Below, piece after piece: positions 39,401-52,990 of a stretch of 64,000 nt of DNA; position 1 is the stretch's first letter; each line of letters starts with the position of its first letter. The stretch is from Balanoglossus misakiensis (taxonomy: Eukaryota; Hemichordata). The notes under the pieces are model-generated. The model saw only the letters and a list, made by a program, of their open reading frames with translations, had not been told where the DNA came from and made no database searches. A program made the translations under genes and the position numbers. The DNA lies in NCBI GenBank assembly GCA_040954595.2, contig CM082588.2, positions 1,488,001 to 1,552,000 of the forward strand, given 5' to 3'.

Positions 39401-42400
39401 AAACGATGGACGTAAGGGTGATGTCTAAAAGTGGCATATGCCCTCATCAACCATTCTTAATTAACCTTCTAAAGACAGTATGCTGCGCAATTTAGAGATA
39501 GCCTGGTCCGATTGTAATAAAGCAAGTGATTTTTTCACTGTCGTTTCCTTGATCGATAAGGGCTGGGGTTTTGGTTCGAAGCCCACTGGGGGAACCCCGC
39601 CAACTCAGTATTTTTACTCTCATTGTTTAACGTCAGAAGTCTGTAAACCGAGTTGTGAAGCGAGAAAAGTGTTGAAACAGCCACGAGTTGGTGGTTTTCC
39701 GCGGCAATATCAACATACCACAAAATACAGTTTAGCAGCTGTATGTTGAACGTGCACCTTGAAAGAAATGTGAATGTTTCTTAATATTATACAACAAAAC
39801 CCTTTTATGGGATATACTTAAAAACTTACAGACCTTTCACCCAACATGTCAAATTTAGCGAACACCACTTTCCATGAAAGGATTTGCTTGTCTCCGCCGA
39901 CATAATCTAAAGACACTGGCAGTTCAGTGTCAGGTGTATAGAACAGTTTCAAATCGTAACTGCCAAAGCTAGAAAGTCCTCAAGATGGAAATCGAGGACC
40001 TCTTACTCCAAGATACTGCCTATACTGTAGTATACTGTACTAAGCTGTCAAATTGTAAGAAATGCTTAACTCAGGGAAGCTAATTCTTTAATGATGAAGT
40101 GATACCAGCAAACATTCATAAGCAAGCTTAGGGCAAAGTGGCTATCGTACCAACACAGTTTCATAGCGGACAAAGTAATATGACTCATTCATAAATACAT
40201 CTCGCCAAATGTTCTTGCTTTTCTAGCATGGCAGATTTATATGTTTGTAACAACAGCTGCGGTGGATTTGCACCGATGCATCGACCTTGTCATACACGAA
40301 TGTTTTACTTCAAGGTTTATTTTCATTTAAATAGACAAACAGTAAGGGGGCTACCAAAGAGCCAGTTCACAAGACATTAATCGCCATCCCGGCTCGTAAC
40401 ATGACCGTCTTGCCAGTCAAAGGATGAAACGATAGGTTTTAATGACCCAGCTTAATTGGAATCTCGTTTTAGCTGGTACTCTAAAGTCCGTCCTCAGTGC
40501 CTACTGCCGACCCAAGTTGACAATGATCTATCGACCGTGACTAATCTATAACCCTGTCAGAAAAGAAGCCGCATTTATTTCTATGGTACTCGCGACGCCA
40601 ATGTCTTGTATGCGAACATCACTTCCTCAATAAAAAAACTTAAAGTTCATGCCTACCTACTTATGTCTATTTTGATGTGTTACTCAATAGTGTCCATAGA
40701 GTTTAACATGCAACTATATATATATTTTTTTAAAACCCTAAGGTTGTATTTCAAGAAACACTTGGGGGGAAATGCATTCTTTTGATTGAATTGAAGCATG
40801 GCTCGAAATATTTCCAGATGTACCGAGTATGCAAGTGTATGTGAATGTTATGTACCCCAGTATGACAAAATGTAACGTGTGTTTATTGTACGGACTGTTA
40901 GCGAGCTCAAAGATGCTGTCAGTGATTCATCAAACAACATGCAATAAAATGTCATTCGTGATAAGCTGACATTAAATGACCTTTAAGTTCGATTGCAAGT
41001 TGTCAAGACATGAAGTGAACGTCGAGTCTCGGAAATCCATCTTCCAAATCCGAGCTAGTCTCGCAACAGTTGAAGAAGTCGTAGCACCTGATTGTCAGAT
41101 TAAAGTGGGTTGCCTTTCCAATGAATTGTTGTCAGCATCGCGCGCACTGTATTCAACCAGACCGTTTATGAGATTTTTTTAAATGACTGTGGCTTGTCAG
41201 GATAGTGATCGACATTTAGTATTGACTCAGATAGAAATGCCAAACTTTGTTTTAATGGAGTTCCGTAGGAACAATATTTTTTTGGACATTCATGTTCCTT
41301 GAGGGAATTTCCCATTCTGTGGACACAGGCAGTTTCTGTTTTTTCCTTCAGCCCTGATACAATGGCACCTGATTGACTTTGAATCCCGTTCATTAGGAGA
41401 AAGCATACACAAAGAAATTAGTAGTTCCAGATTTTGCAAGACTCTAATTTGGACAGAATTGTTGCATGGCTCCCATGTATACTACCCAGCATTGCACCGG
41501 TAAAAGACTTTATGGATAAAATGCCCAAAATATCATAAAAATATCACTTGTGTATCCCAAAACTATATTATTGTCCTTGAGCTGATCCTGTTTTGAAACA
41601 ATGCTTGGACATCAAGAAGGTCCGACCAGGATAATCTGACTTTCACGACACCTAAAGCTTAGATGTCATAAACATTTCTCTGGGTGACATTGAACAATTT
41701 CAAGTTTATTCATATGTTCATGAATCACCACTAAATCAAGAGATTTTGTTGTATAAATGCAGCCGTACTTGACAATACCGTCAAATATCTGCACCTTATA
41801 TCTTGAAGCAATGGTCGATTTTCAACAAAAATCAGCAGACAATTGTGTATGATTGTGAGGCAACATTTAAATTAGCCACATTTTGAGATGTTCCTCTCTC
41901 TGGTCTAGCTTGATAATTTACAATTCTGATACCCAAATGATGATGTCTTGCAGTATAGTTTAGTAGGAGATTGTCCTATTTATCACGGCCTTGTGCCTGT
42001 AGTTGTCTACTTACATGCATGCTAAAGATTTAGTAATATTGAGTAAGGAACTTAAAAGGAACTATATATCATTGCTTGGTATATTGAGTCCATTCATTCT
42101 CTGGTTGGAAAACACCATACGTCTGCATGCAAAATAATCAGAACAGTAAAACCATGCAAATGCTATGGCCTGAGTAAAGACTTATCGTCAGTGTTTGCGT
42201 ACGAGACATGACATTCAAAAGTGAATTATGCAACACTATAGGAAACACAGATAGTAGTGCAAGCTATAAAATGTTTAAAATGGCTGGAAGAATAGTTAAC
42301 GGTGTTGATTCGTGGCGATGTGTTGTGATTATCTCTGGGACAGTTGGTTGCGGGTCAGTGCATCGGATGAGTAAAGCGCAGACAGCGAGCGTCAGGAATT

Positions 42401-45400
42401 CGCCTCTGACAATATACCGCATTATGGATGCGTTCGATTATTCCCCTTCACGGCGCCCGCGGGTGACTCTACACAACTCGGATTCCACTCAATTATCGTG
42501 TGACGTCATTATTGGGCTACCCCCCGGGAAGGTATTACTGTCCTTGCCCCATACTTCTCGAGATATCGTACATCGCAATTTGTTAAATTTTTAATGGCAG
42601 TACATAAATTACCCTACAAGCTTTTTAGAATGATATGTGTTTTAACAATATTACGGAACTTTGCTGTTGTGACAGTCAGTTTCTGTAAATGTTATTTGCA
42701 ATTCTTTTGGCATTTTGAGACCTCTTGGGTGGTACGCAGCTGTCAACTTTGACCTTTCTTGTTTGAAATCTTGCCGATCCTAATGCAAAGTTGCGTTCTG
42801 GGAAACGTAAATTTGCATGAAGATCGCGTTCGACTTGATGCAAAAGACATTGAATTGGGGGCAGACGAGAGTCGTGTCAACATGAATGTCAGGAAGGAAG
42901 GTTATAGCTTGCTCATGTGGAAGGCCAATTATACGTTGTGTCTGACAAGGGGCTCTGGGCAACATCTAAAGGGACAACACGTGCATCACGTGTCTCCAGA
43001 TTATACCACCCTCATATACTTTCAACTCAGACAGAATCTCCAATGTATTCTTCCAAAGTACGCATAAGCCTCGCCTTCGAGGAGAAGACTACCTTTACAT
43101 ACATTGCCTCTGTAAAGTATAATTGCTTGCTAAAAAGTGACTTTTGGTATTATAAAGAAAGTGTTTTGTATCAATGTTTCCAACCTTTTGTAAGGACGCA
43201 TGCAATTTTAGAGTAGGCCATGTGATGTTTCTGCTAAAAACTTTCAGTCAGATTAATGTCTTAACTTAGGCTTTAGGAAATACGGATTTTTGATCGATAG
43301 AGCTGCAGTGTTCAGTTTGACAAAATATTTGATTACACTCAAAATAACTTGTTGCACTTTACTGGAAGGTAGGTAACAGCTGCTCGCAGAAAGAAATACT
43401 CTGGTTTTATATGAATCATTCTGGGAGGAAAAAAACACCCCTCTGCTCCCCCTCCAAATAAAACAACTTTTACCTGCACGTTCTAAATATACTATAATAT
43501 CTGTTTGCATTCTACCAAGCAATTATGAAATGGCTTTGAGCACTGCAGTGGTGACCTCAAATTCAGAAATACACTAAAAAGAGCATGATATATCACTTTA
43601 AAGGTGATGCGATCTGACGACCTTTGGTTAACATACACGGGTCTACTCTTACTGGGGTCACTAGGTCGCGCTTGTGAACATGGTTTCCGGTAACCGATCG
43701 CCGCCAGCGAACGTACGGTCTTCTTTGATTTCAATATTTCATAACATTTTAGGAATTGGGGATATTTTTCTCTGCAATGTGCATGTATCATGTAGCCTGT
43801 ATTCCGGATATTACTGATTGGAGTTTATTCCTGACCACGACACCTGATTCCGCTTAATGTAAACTTTTTACGTGCATTGCATAAAACATGTACCCCACCT
43901 GCCATTATCAACAAGCAGAAAAACTATTGCTTTTTGTGGACAATGAGGATACTACTTTAACATATATATAATTTTTCTTTCCTGCTGGAATTTTCCTTTG
44001 TCTTGAAGTATGCATTATATGGAATGTACAGATACTAATCTGCATCTCGTATGCGATAGAGTGAGACGCAATATGGAAAATCGATACTAAATGTGAATGT
44101 AACGTTAATCCATTTGCATCAGTAGAAGGAGAACCTTATATCATGTTACCAAACAAAACACCATATCGCGTGTGTGTGTGAGTGTCGGTATGGAAGGCGC
44201 GAGTCTGACCTGCCTGTACCCAGACACGATTACCGATCAATGCTTAATACTTTGGTTAAAAGATTATAGTGCAGCACCATCTGTCGAGATAAAAACGTGA
44301 GGTGATACTCGACTAGTGTAGTATATATTGCATTTCGCAGAATAAATGATTTCCGTGAGCTCTTCACATGCCAAGGGTGAATATTATTGACAGTTTAGAA
44401 TATCGTTCCTGGTGTCGTAACTCACTACGCGGCTTCGTGCAGTTTCGGGGTGCGCCCTCTTTGGTGTACATTATGGACCGTTGTCTAATTTGTCAGCTAT
44501 TTTCTACATAAATGATATCCCTTTCGTTGAAAGGATGTAAGCTTGGTATTTAAGCCAATTTTGTAAACTGAGAATGGAAATTGGCAAAGAATGTACGCTA
44601 TGAATGAGTCAAAATTGTCCACTAAATGACGAAACAAAAATTATTTTTTGGAGCGAATCAGAAATGCAATCTTAGAAATAATTAGTTTAAATCATTTCAC
44701 GACAGGACTGAGTCCCTTTCATGTGTTTAGATGGACTAAGTAAGACATTTATAAGTAATGAGGCCTAACTAAGTAACGTGAGCTGTGTTGTGCCTATCGT
44801 CATGTGACAGTGTTACAGATATCAAAAATACCAGCTCTAAGCTAACGTCAATCCTTTTTTGAAGCAATAAAATGTAGAAATAATGAGCACTTGGTTCAGA
44901 TATTTGCAAAAGAAATGGGCAAGCTGAAATTGACCACTAAATATCAAACGATCCAGTTAACTGACAACTGTTAGTTTGTTTCAATACCCGTATAGCTAAA
45001 AGGTTTGCCAATTAACTCGCCTTGTTGTATTGATGGCTAGGATCGTGTCTAACTCGCATTTCAATTCTCTGTGTAGCGTTTCAATGGAGCACGTTTCACA
45101 TTCCTTTCTCCAGGCCCTCAACGCAAATTAGTTGCGCGAGTTGCCGGCATCCATTTGAATCAACGGAGAGCTCTGTTTCAATTGGGGATCTGACAAACTA
45201 CAAGGATACATGTTCAGAGTCTGTTGTATGTGTAATCAAATGTTTATTGGACCAAATTGAGTTAAACAGTCAGCGAATACATGGCCAAACCCTTAAAAAC
45301 TATCCCTTCCGCTGTATGCAAACTGACGTTTTACCTTTCTATCTCTTCATCTCCTGCATTTGCATCGCATCAACCTTCTTGCAGTTTAGACGTTTTACAT

Positions 45401-46481
45401 CACATAGAATGATGACCGCAAATTCAAAAGACGAGCAGGGTCTCTGCAAGGCATCTTGCAGCTTAATTTCGAGCTGCCTGGGTAACACGAAACGAGGTGT
45501 TTTTATGACGCATTAAATTTCGTGCAATCAAAAGGAGTCGTAAAGTCTTCCTATTGGCAAGACCGTGACTGTCTTGTTCGATATACAAACGTTTCAGGAT
45601 TCCATATTTGCGGTTAAGAAGACGGTGTCCCAGTGGATTCTGTTTAAGTCTAAAGTAGATTTCACCAGATGGTGTCTCATAAAGCAAAACATGAACGCGC
45701 GTGAACCTTGTTGCTATGGCGTCCACACTATAGGGGGGTCAACAGAGGTAGAGTTTTCGTGCAAACTTCGTTATAGCTTTTTGATGAAACACGCTTTTCT
45801 TTTCCCCCTGTGTGATCTCCAAACATCTGTACTCGTTACAGGTCTTGAGTCAACAGGGTTGCCAAACATGGAATGCTCGTGCAGAATGTCTGCAAATAAA
45901 AAGGTTTTGTTCAGGGAAAAGACGGCCGGGTCAGTTGGGAATTCAATTTTCCTCGTCAGAGAAGCATGAGCTACATGTAGCTGTCTAGACTTTGTATAAG
46001 ATAATAATAAGCAGCAGTAATTTAAGCAAATTCCTGCATAGGTGCAGTTCTTGATTATGTGAAGAACTATCTTGTCTCGTTCATTGAAATCTCATGTATT
46101 ACCACATGTACATTCATTGGCAAAAAATACATGTACGCAATTTAAAAGAGTTGTATATTCGCTGTCACACTAACCCACGTGCCCTCTCGTAGTGTTAATG
46201 TTCGCGCGCTGCTTCCAAACATTCATAAAACTTTATTCTCAAGGTTAATGAATCACTGATGCGTTTAAGACGCAATAAAATTCTCATTTTCACCCCTAAG
46301 TGTTGCTTTTCGATGGAACGATACTATAAAGGGTAACCTAGTGTCTTTTAATGACGCATTTCCAATTTATACCGTCACACAATTGCTTATTCATCGACAA
46401 CAGATGAACCCCCTAACAAGACAAATCATTAGGCAGGTCCATTAAATGTGTGATCCTGAGGAAACTAACGACTCACACTAA

Positions 46482-47275
46482 GGCTGCATTCACAAACACC
46501 TCTGGAGGGGGGGGCGGGAGAATTCAATTTTTTTTACCGCTAATTTTCACATGCCCCCCTTCCGAACTGCCAATATTTTCAAATCCCCCCCTTCCGAACT
46601 GCCAAAATTTTGAAATCCCCCCCCCATTGTCTTTCACAGAGCAAAACACATCACCTATCTATCTTGTAAAAAGAAAAACAGCGCTCCCATGAAAAGAATT
46701 TGAAACTGATGTTTCCCCTCATCAGTGGGTATTAAAACTGAACATTGTTTTTATTTTATAAGTACATATATTTGTATTCTGTGTTGGGAGACTTTGTAAA
46801 CCGAGAATTGAAGGGGGTGGGTTTGGGAGGGGGTGTCCCCCTCCCACGTAAGAAAATTTTCTAAAATACAGAGCTCAAAGCTGCATTTTAATGAACCCGG
46901 CAAAAGCAAATTAACTCAACTACCGGTATGTTGGGGAGGACAAATTTAACCGTCGGCGCTCAAAGTTATCATGGGGTGGGGCAAGTCCCCTGACCTGGGA
47001 CACTAGATAAACCAGTCAATGATTGAAAGGTGTTGATGAATGGAGGGGGTGGGTGTGGGTGTCCCCCTCCCACATGAGAAAATTTTGTAAAATAAAGGGC
47101 GCGAAACTGCATTTTTGTGGACTCAAAATAAATATTTAGTCGTTAAAGTTTTCAAGTCCCCCCCTTTCAGTCCCTAAATTATTTCAAATCCCCCCCCTCA
47201 CATACCCTCAATTTTTTCAAATCCCCCCCCTCAATTCTCCTGCCCCCCCCTCCAGAGGTGTTTGTGAATGCAGCC
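46482..47275. mobile_element. Non-autonomous PIF/Harbinger-like element, 794 bp
   Basis: Both ends carry a terminal inverted repeat of about 28 bp beginning GGCTGCATTCACAAACACC, and TAA stands directly outside each end (46479-46481 and 47276-47278). TAA/TWA 3-bp target duplication with G-rich TIR starts is typical of PIF/Harbinger transposons. The interior has no transposase. It has long G and C tracts, repeated CCCCCCCTTCCGAACTGCC-like units and two related blocks containing GGAGGGGGTGGGTKTGGG followed by GTCCCCCTCCCAC, near 46,814 and 47,042. An autonomous relative would have to supply the transposase. Confidence 0.75.
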
Positions 47276-47278
47276 TAA

Positions 47279-49476
47279 GTACAAATTTTATGAGATGTCT
47301 ACCTTCTGAAATTGACTGTGCATGTTTCTGAATGGCTGAATGTTCGCAACCATCATATAATATTTTTGGCGCCAAAATAGGAAGCATGCAGTCACAATCT
47401 AAAGACGAATGTCATTAATGCCATCAGTGATTATTTGTCTAGGAGATACCTTGTATTTATCTACCGGCTTTTGACATTTCTACCATCCCATGTAATTCTA
47501 ATCTTGACTTATGAGTTTGCAGGGAGAGGTGTACGTGTCTCTCGACTTGCAAACATCACTGCATGAAGTACACTGCATAAGCTGTCTCTGTGTTGATGGA
47601 AAACCGCCAGTCATCATCGGTTGTGTACAAATTAAGCCATAGTAACAACAGTAACATACCGCTATATTATTGAAAATGTAACTTTATTTGCCCAGGAGAT
47701 GAAATTATGAATATACAAATCTCAAGAACAAATGACAATCTTCAAACATTCCGTACTTTCATATCATATCCAATTGTATCTCACACATTGTCTTCTTTAA
47801 ACTCCTGCAGCAGCCGGGTTACGAAAACTCGCAAATCTTGTCACAAGGCCTTAAATTTTTCACAGCATTATCACCAGTCGGCAGGCAGACATCCGCCGAT
47901 TTGCACAGAAGAGTAATCAAGTAATTTTAATCCTCAAAATTATTCCTTGCGGTATTCACCTTATTTGTTCCATCGGCTTTTTGAATAGTGCAAGAATATT
48001 CGTCACGTTTACAGGCGACACAATCTGAGCATCAGAGCCCCGATTAGAGGCATTATCTTCTGTTCTCGCTGGGTTAATGGCAAAGGTGAGCTGTTAATCA
48101 TCCAGTCATTTGGAAATAGATTATAATGACTCAAAAAATTGCACTGTAATATGGCCACCGCTCACCCTAATTATGCAACCTGAGACATTATTTCGCTTAT
48201 GAATGGAAGAAAAATTAGGTAGCATATGATCCTTGTGACAAGGAATCACTCTTCATAAAGTAAATATGAGCATAGCATTCGCGTTGCATTATTTCATGTA
48301 TTATCTCCGCGCCCTCGGCAAGGTTTGTTACCTGGTAGCTATATATACATGTAAGACGAGGCAAAATCGATTTGTGTTGTCTTCTGTCTCTTTTCAGGCT
48401 CATTGAAGTCTCCCTTTTCAAAATTTGATGGATTTGGGCTGTATAGATTCTGTCTTTTAGGGTAAAAGAAATTGTACACACTAGAGTTAAATATAGGGAC
48501 TCAGCATGTCTGAATGTTATTTATTTTTTCACGTTGTAAACATACAGTAGCATGGACCTTGGGCCAAAAGTTTATTGTACGAATGAAAAGTGATTAGGAT
48601 ACTGTCTGGCCCATTTTCGTAACTTTGTTTTACCAACATTAATACATGCATCGCCTAAATGTCATGAAATTAAAATAATTTAAAATCTCATCATGTTGCA
48701 ATTGACTTAATATGTCCTTTTCATATTTCGAGATTGAGAGCGCATGGCTGGTTTCACTTATTTTTGAAAACTCATGAAGTACGAACAAAACAGCATAGAA
48801 GTCGTCACTCTGTGCATATTGTCTGAGCAAACAACAAATTCGTAAAATCCTGGTTTAAATGCAAGATTACATGTGCAGCGATATTTGCGCCCTCTATCCT
48901 ACAAACGAAAGAACTGAAATGAAACATTATTGAAAAGGCCAGTGACTACCAGCTGGCGCACCGCACTCAGAGTCAGTTTGAGAGTGATCGATTAGGTGCC
49001 AGGAATATATGCAGCGAGGACAGGCGTTTCTTTGTTCATCATTGTTTTGATGATTTTGTAAAGGATGATGTTGCCACACATCTGTTACTCCGCTTAGATG
49101 TTTAATTTTGGAATCTCTATTCATATATGAGTGTCAGCTGCATAGACAAAAACTGGCTGCATGGTTACAAGCCTGTGTGCATACGCCCATGCATGCTCAC
49201 CTGAGTGGCCATTTTGCAAGTATCTTTTAACTCTGCTTGTGCTAAGCAACATATAAAAATGCATTTCTAGTGATTCTGATAATTAGCACCAAATCTTTAT
49301 TTAAATAAATCAATAAAATTTAAAAGTATTGTTTGCATACTTCACCAAAGTAGTGAGCGACATGTAGTCATTTTGAATGCTCCATAGTTGTATCATTTTT
49401 TAAAACTAATTTTATCCAATTCCACCTTTACTTTAACTAAGTTACATGCTTTTAACAGTTTAAGTTACTTTCTAAA
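47279..49476. other. Intergenic stretch, including 3' flank of the first sulfotransferase gene
   Basis: No gene is supported. On the minus strand the right end should hold the 3' UTR of the sulfotransferase gene that ends at 49477. Confidence 0.5.
49296..49301 (-). terminator. Candidate poly(A) signal AATAAA
   Basis: AATAAA on the minus strand lies about 175 bp behind the stop codon of the first sulfotransferase gene, a normal distance for a short 3' UTR. Other AT-rich look-alikes are close by, so the choice is tentative. Confidence 0.35.
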
Positions 49477-51370
49477 TTAACATGACCAATTTTGGGAATT
49501 TTTCTTTAAAATCATCTCAGCTAGTTGATGTGTATCCTTTGCTAAATCCTTGCACTCTTGGGAGTGAGAACCCTTCACAGTTTCACATCGTTCGTAAGTA
49601 GCTTTCTTCAGATCTCGGAATATAGCCAAGTCTTCGTTGAAATCGCCATCGTAATTTCGTATCTTTTGCCACAGTGTGTTGTTGAAATATTCGTACAGTC
49701 TGATATCATGACGAGCAAGCTGACCGATTTGTGTAATCATATCAGGCGTGGTCGGAGGTTGGGTTGTGTTGTGGACTTTGAGAGGGTAGTACATTATGTC
49801 TTCAAACTCCCAGCACATCATCTTTTTTAGCAGTATCAAAGACTCATCATAGTATTCCATCAACAAAACAAGGTCTAATTCTTTGTTCAGTCTCTCTAAA
49901 TGTTCACTAACAATTTCGTGGTCATCTTCAAGTGGAACACCAAACCTTTTACAAAAAGCATTAGCTACTGAAGGAAAACTGTGATCAACGCTGTGTTTCT
50001 TGTATTGATGATTAACATATTCTTGGAATGGATTAGAAGTGCTTGGAAAATCCTCAGAACGCCCAGAGTAGTAAAACCCGGACTTCCAGTGCGTGTATGG
50101 CGACCTGAGAATGGTGAAATACTTGGCGTTTTTGACTACTGCTTCCATGGCTGGACGGTTGTACTGGATGTGACTGGCAATGAAGTTGTAGCCCGTAAAT
50201 TTAGGGCAGTTGTATTCCTGTATAAGAAGATTTCCGTTGTCATCTGCACTTAGAAACGGATCGTTGTCTGGATCAAGAGCCGCAACTAAGTCGTTCTTGA
50301 GACCATATCTGAATAAGAGGCTAGACAAGGTGCTACCGCCAGTCTTCCCTGTTTTGATGAACACAAAATTCTTCTGTTGTTGGCACTTTTCTGTGGTGTC
50401 GACTTTTATTGTACTGGTAGTGGTGAAACTGGAACTGTCTCTGATCAAGTCTACTGAACTGTCAAATTTTTGGGGTGGAGAGGTAGCCAGTTTCCTGTGG
50501 TTGAGGAAAAGTTTCCATATCAAAGGTTTGTAGATGAAAGGATAGCAGATAACAGCTAGTAACTGGCAAAAACTAGGTTTCTGTGTTAACACATTTAAAT
50601 TCATCAAATTGTATGATTTTTTCAACTCATTGAAATAGTCTTATGAATTATCAATAAAATTCTAGAGGAGTGTGCACCCTCACAACAATTCTGCATCAAC
50701 AGTAAACCGTTGGCTGTGTTTTTAGAATTGTTCATGCTAATAAAAGAGAATTGTATGCAGAGACTTGTAAATGTACACTTACAAATCTCTCGGGTCTTGA
50801 AGCCTGACATAAACTGATGTTGAAAGTGAGATGATGATGATGCCACACGTGCACAGAAGGGAGATGAGTATGAACAGCACAATGAAACGTGGCCCTTTAC
50901 CAACAGTGCCTGCAATTGGATAAAAATGGAGAAATACTAATTCAAATTTCATTCAGAACACCGTAACAAGGGCATATACTGAATCACCTTATCCAATTCA
51001 TGAGCGCCATTTAAATTCTGAAGCAGTTATCATGTTTAAAGTTCTAAGTATTACATTGTACACTACCGGTACAACAACTTTCAGTGCCATCAAAGGGGAA
51101 ATTAATTCCAGTTTACAAATTATCTATAAGTATTAAATTTCCACAAATAATTTAAATCAGAACAGGTAGGGTTCTTAAATGTGCTAAGATTAACTCATCC
51201 AGAAATATTTTTCAAACCAGAACACGCAGTCAACCATACACAGTGCTGAACTCATTATAAACATATTTAGAGAAAGATTTATGTCAGGCAGAAAAACCTT
51301 ACCCGAAGCTAGTGTAGTTGGAGTCCAGCTACAGTGGAGCTACTTAGAACTACCGGTACATACCTGTCAT
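49477..51370 (-). CDS. Galactose-3-O-sulfotransferase-like enzyme, gene 1
   Basis: The product is a type II Golgi sulfotransferase that should move sulfate from PAPS to the 3-OH of galactose on glycolipids or glycoproteins. I assembled three exons: 51370-51364 (ATG ACA G), 50909-50783 and 50494-49477, all with GT-AG borders. They join in frame with phases 1 and 2 and give 383 residues. Exon 2 encodes a basic stub and a membrane anchor at about residues 11-31. Exon 3 carries the catalytic domain: the 5'-phosphosulfate loop KTGKTGGST (92-100), the 3'-phosphate motif with R175 and S183, the family motif YYDESL (259-264) followed by KKMMCWEFED, and three sequons (N287, N316, N380). It ends in W-S-C. 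Open reading frame continues above 50494, but that part is intron. The exact acceptor sugar is unknown. Confidence 0.85.
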
Positions 51371-52990
51371 TTTGGCTGATCGACTTCTGAACACCACTGC
51401 TCTGCCAGTGAAAACAAATCTGGAAAAAATGAGTGCTGTCTAGGTTTTCTATACTGGTACAAATTATGCGCAGAAGCCTCGGGAATGAGTTAATTCTGGA
51501 AATGATAATTTAAATTTATCTGTCTATGATTTATAATAAACCATCCACAATTATAACAGCTGGGCTGCGTTGACTTTATATGTAAACACTCATGGCTATT
51601 GTCATTACATCACATCGATCTTTCTGAAACCAGCTTGGTCTATAATTATGCAGAAGTGGATATTAAGATTAATTATCATACATTTCTGTTGTACCAAAGA
51701 GGCATATCCAAAGAGTTTAGCTTTTGGCATGGCTCCAAAGAATATCGTCTCATTTCACGTAAAGGAATACTTTAGTAACTAAGTAAATTTACATTTTATG
51801 GAGTGTTTGCCGTCCTGTTGAAATGTCATACTTGATGGACTGTCAGTTGCAGGGGGTAAACTGTGGTTCAGCTGATCAGGTGCTACCTATATGCCACATA
51901 CATGTAACAGGTTGCAAATTTAGCCTGATCAGAAATAGTAGCACATTTGACGTGTTGCATATCATCCGTTAGTCACTGGGGATCCTGCTGCCCGCCTCTA
52001 TTAATCTTTTTAACAAAGATAGGCAGACATATTTTCTAGTAACTAAAAGTCTAGATGTCACTAAAGCATCTTGCGCCAAGAAACAATCACCTGTATTTGG
52101 ATTATTCAAGTACAACTCATCCTGTATAACTGGAAAAGGATACGTTTTCTTATCATTGCAAAATTACACCATCTAAAAGTACGTTGTATACTCAGATGTT
52201 GTAGAGCATATAACTAAAGTCATTAATACTGTAAAGAATTCCTCCTGATGGAAGAGCTCTCTCGCTCGCAGTGTTTTGGGGGCACTGATTTATGTCGTGG
52301 TGAAGGCAGCCTCTTTGTTCTGTCAGTTGCATTGTGCCTCAGCAGTTATTCTGATCAAATAGATTACTCAATAACCAAACACATGTGTGACTCGCGTACA
52401 ACATGCCTATGGATAATGAGGAAAGTTTTGTGATATTTATATCTTTCCATGAATGCAAAACGATGCAATTAACAATAGGCTTATTGATCATGAGGAAAGA
52501 TTTACATTAATTATTTAATCAAATCTCTTCAAGAATAAACAATTATGCTCATCAATAATGAGGAGAGTTTTGTGATATTTATATATTTCCATGAATGCAA
52601 AACTATGCAATTAACAATAGGCTTATTGATCACGAGGGAAAGATTTACATTATTTTATTTAATCAAAGCTACTTAAAATTTTGACAGGATGTGTTTTCTG
52701 AAAAGTTGCATCTTATTGGGTATATCTCTAGATATGATTATTACTATGTACTTACAACAATAAACATACGTACGAGAAAACAATCTAAATAATTGAAATG
52801 ATAGTTTTTACTCCTATAAAAACAAAGTTTTAGATGGCATGTTCACCCTGGTAGCAGTTGATGTACAAATTGTGAAAGTCTGTGTCATACAAACCATTTT
52901 TTACGCACAGGTACAAACAACTATTCACTTGTTGTTTACCGGTATAATTTAAGCAAGTGAAACTAAATTTAAATGAACAGATGAAATGAA
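51371..52990. other. Spacer between sulfotransferase genes 1 and 2
   Basis: It holds the promoter of gene 1 (right after 51370) and the 3' flank of gene 2, with a two-copy tandem duplication in the latter. No TATA box is obvious. Confidence 0.45.
52413..52668. repeat. Two-copy tandem duplication, period about 142-144 bp
   Basis: ATAATGAGGAAAGTTTTGTG and the next 110 bp, including CCATGAATGCAAAAC and CAATAGGCTTATTGATCA, recur from 52555 with a few substitutions and small indels. It lies about 320 bp behind the stop codon of sulfotransferase gene 2 and may be in its 3' flank. Confidence 0.85.

Larger units (their letters stand above)
31855..46478. other. Gene-free stretch, 14.6 kb
   Basis: No coding exon could be supported. 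Open frames up to 128 codons occur but have random composition and no motifs. The stretch contains a CA microsatellite, a short telomere-like run and AT-rich DNA. It may be intergenic or intronic. Confidence 0.5.

Noticed and set aside
39499-39583. tRNA-like promoter boxes (TAGCCTGGTCCG and GGTTCGAAGCC)
   Set aside because: The second box matches a B box well, but the spacing is too long for a tRNA, no cloverleaf forms, and there is no second copy to support a SINE.
42208-42594. Open frame of 128 codons, + strand
   Set aside because: No recognisable motif, no splice context and no neighbouring exons; most likely chance.
45565-45969. Open frame of 134 codons, + strand
   Set aside because: No recognisable motif; the opposite strand is equally open in part. 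Chance cannot be excluded, so not annotated.
50495-50625. N-terminal extension of the gene 1 catalytic open frame (about 44 residues above the acceptor)
   Set aside because: It starts only at a TTG, is absent from the paralogues, and a good acceptor (TTTTCCTCAACCACAG) at 50495 joins in frame to the signal-anchor exon.
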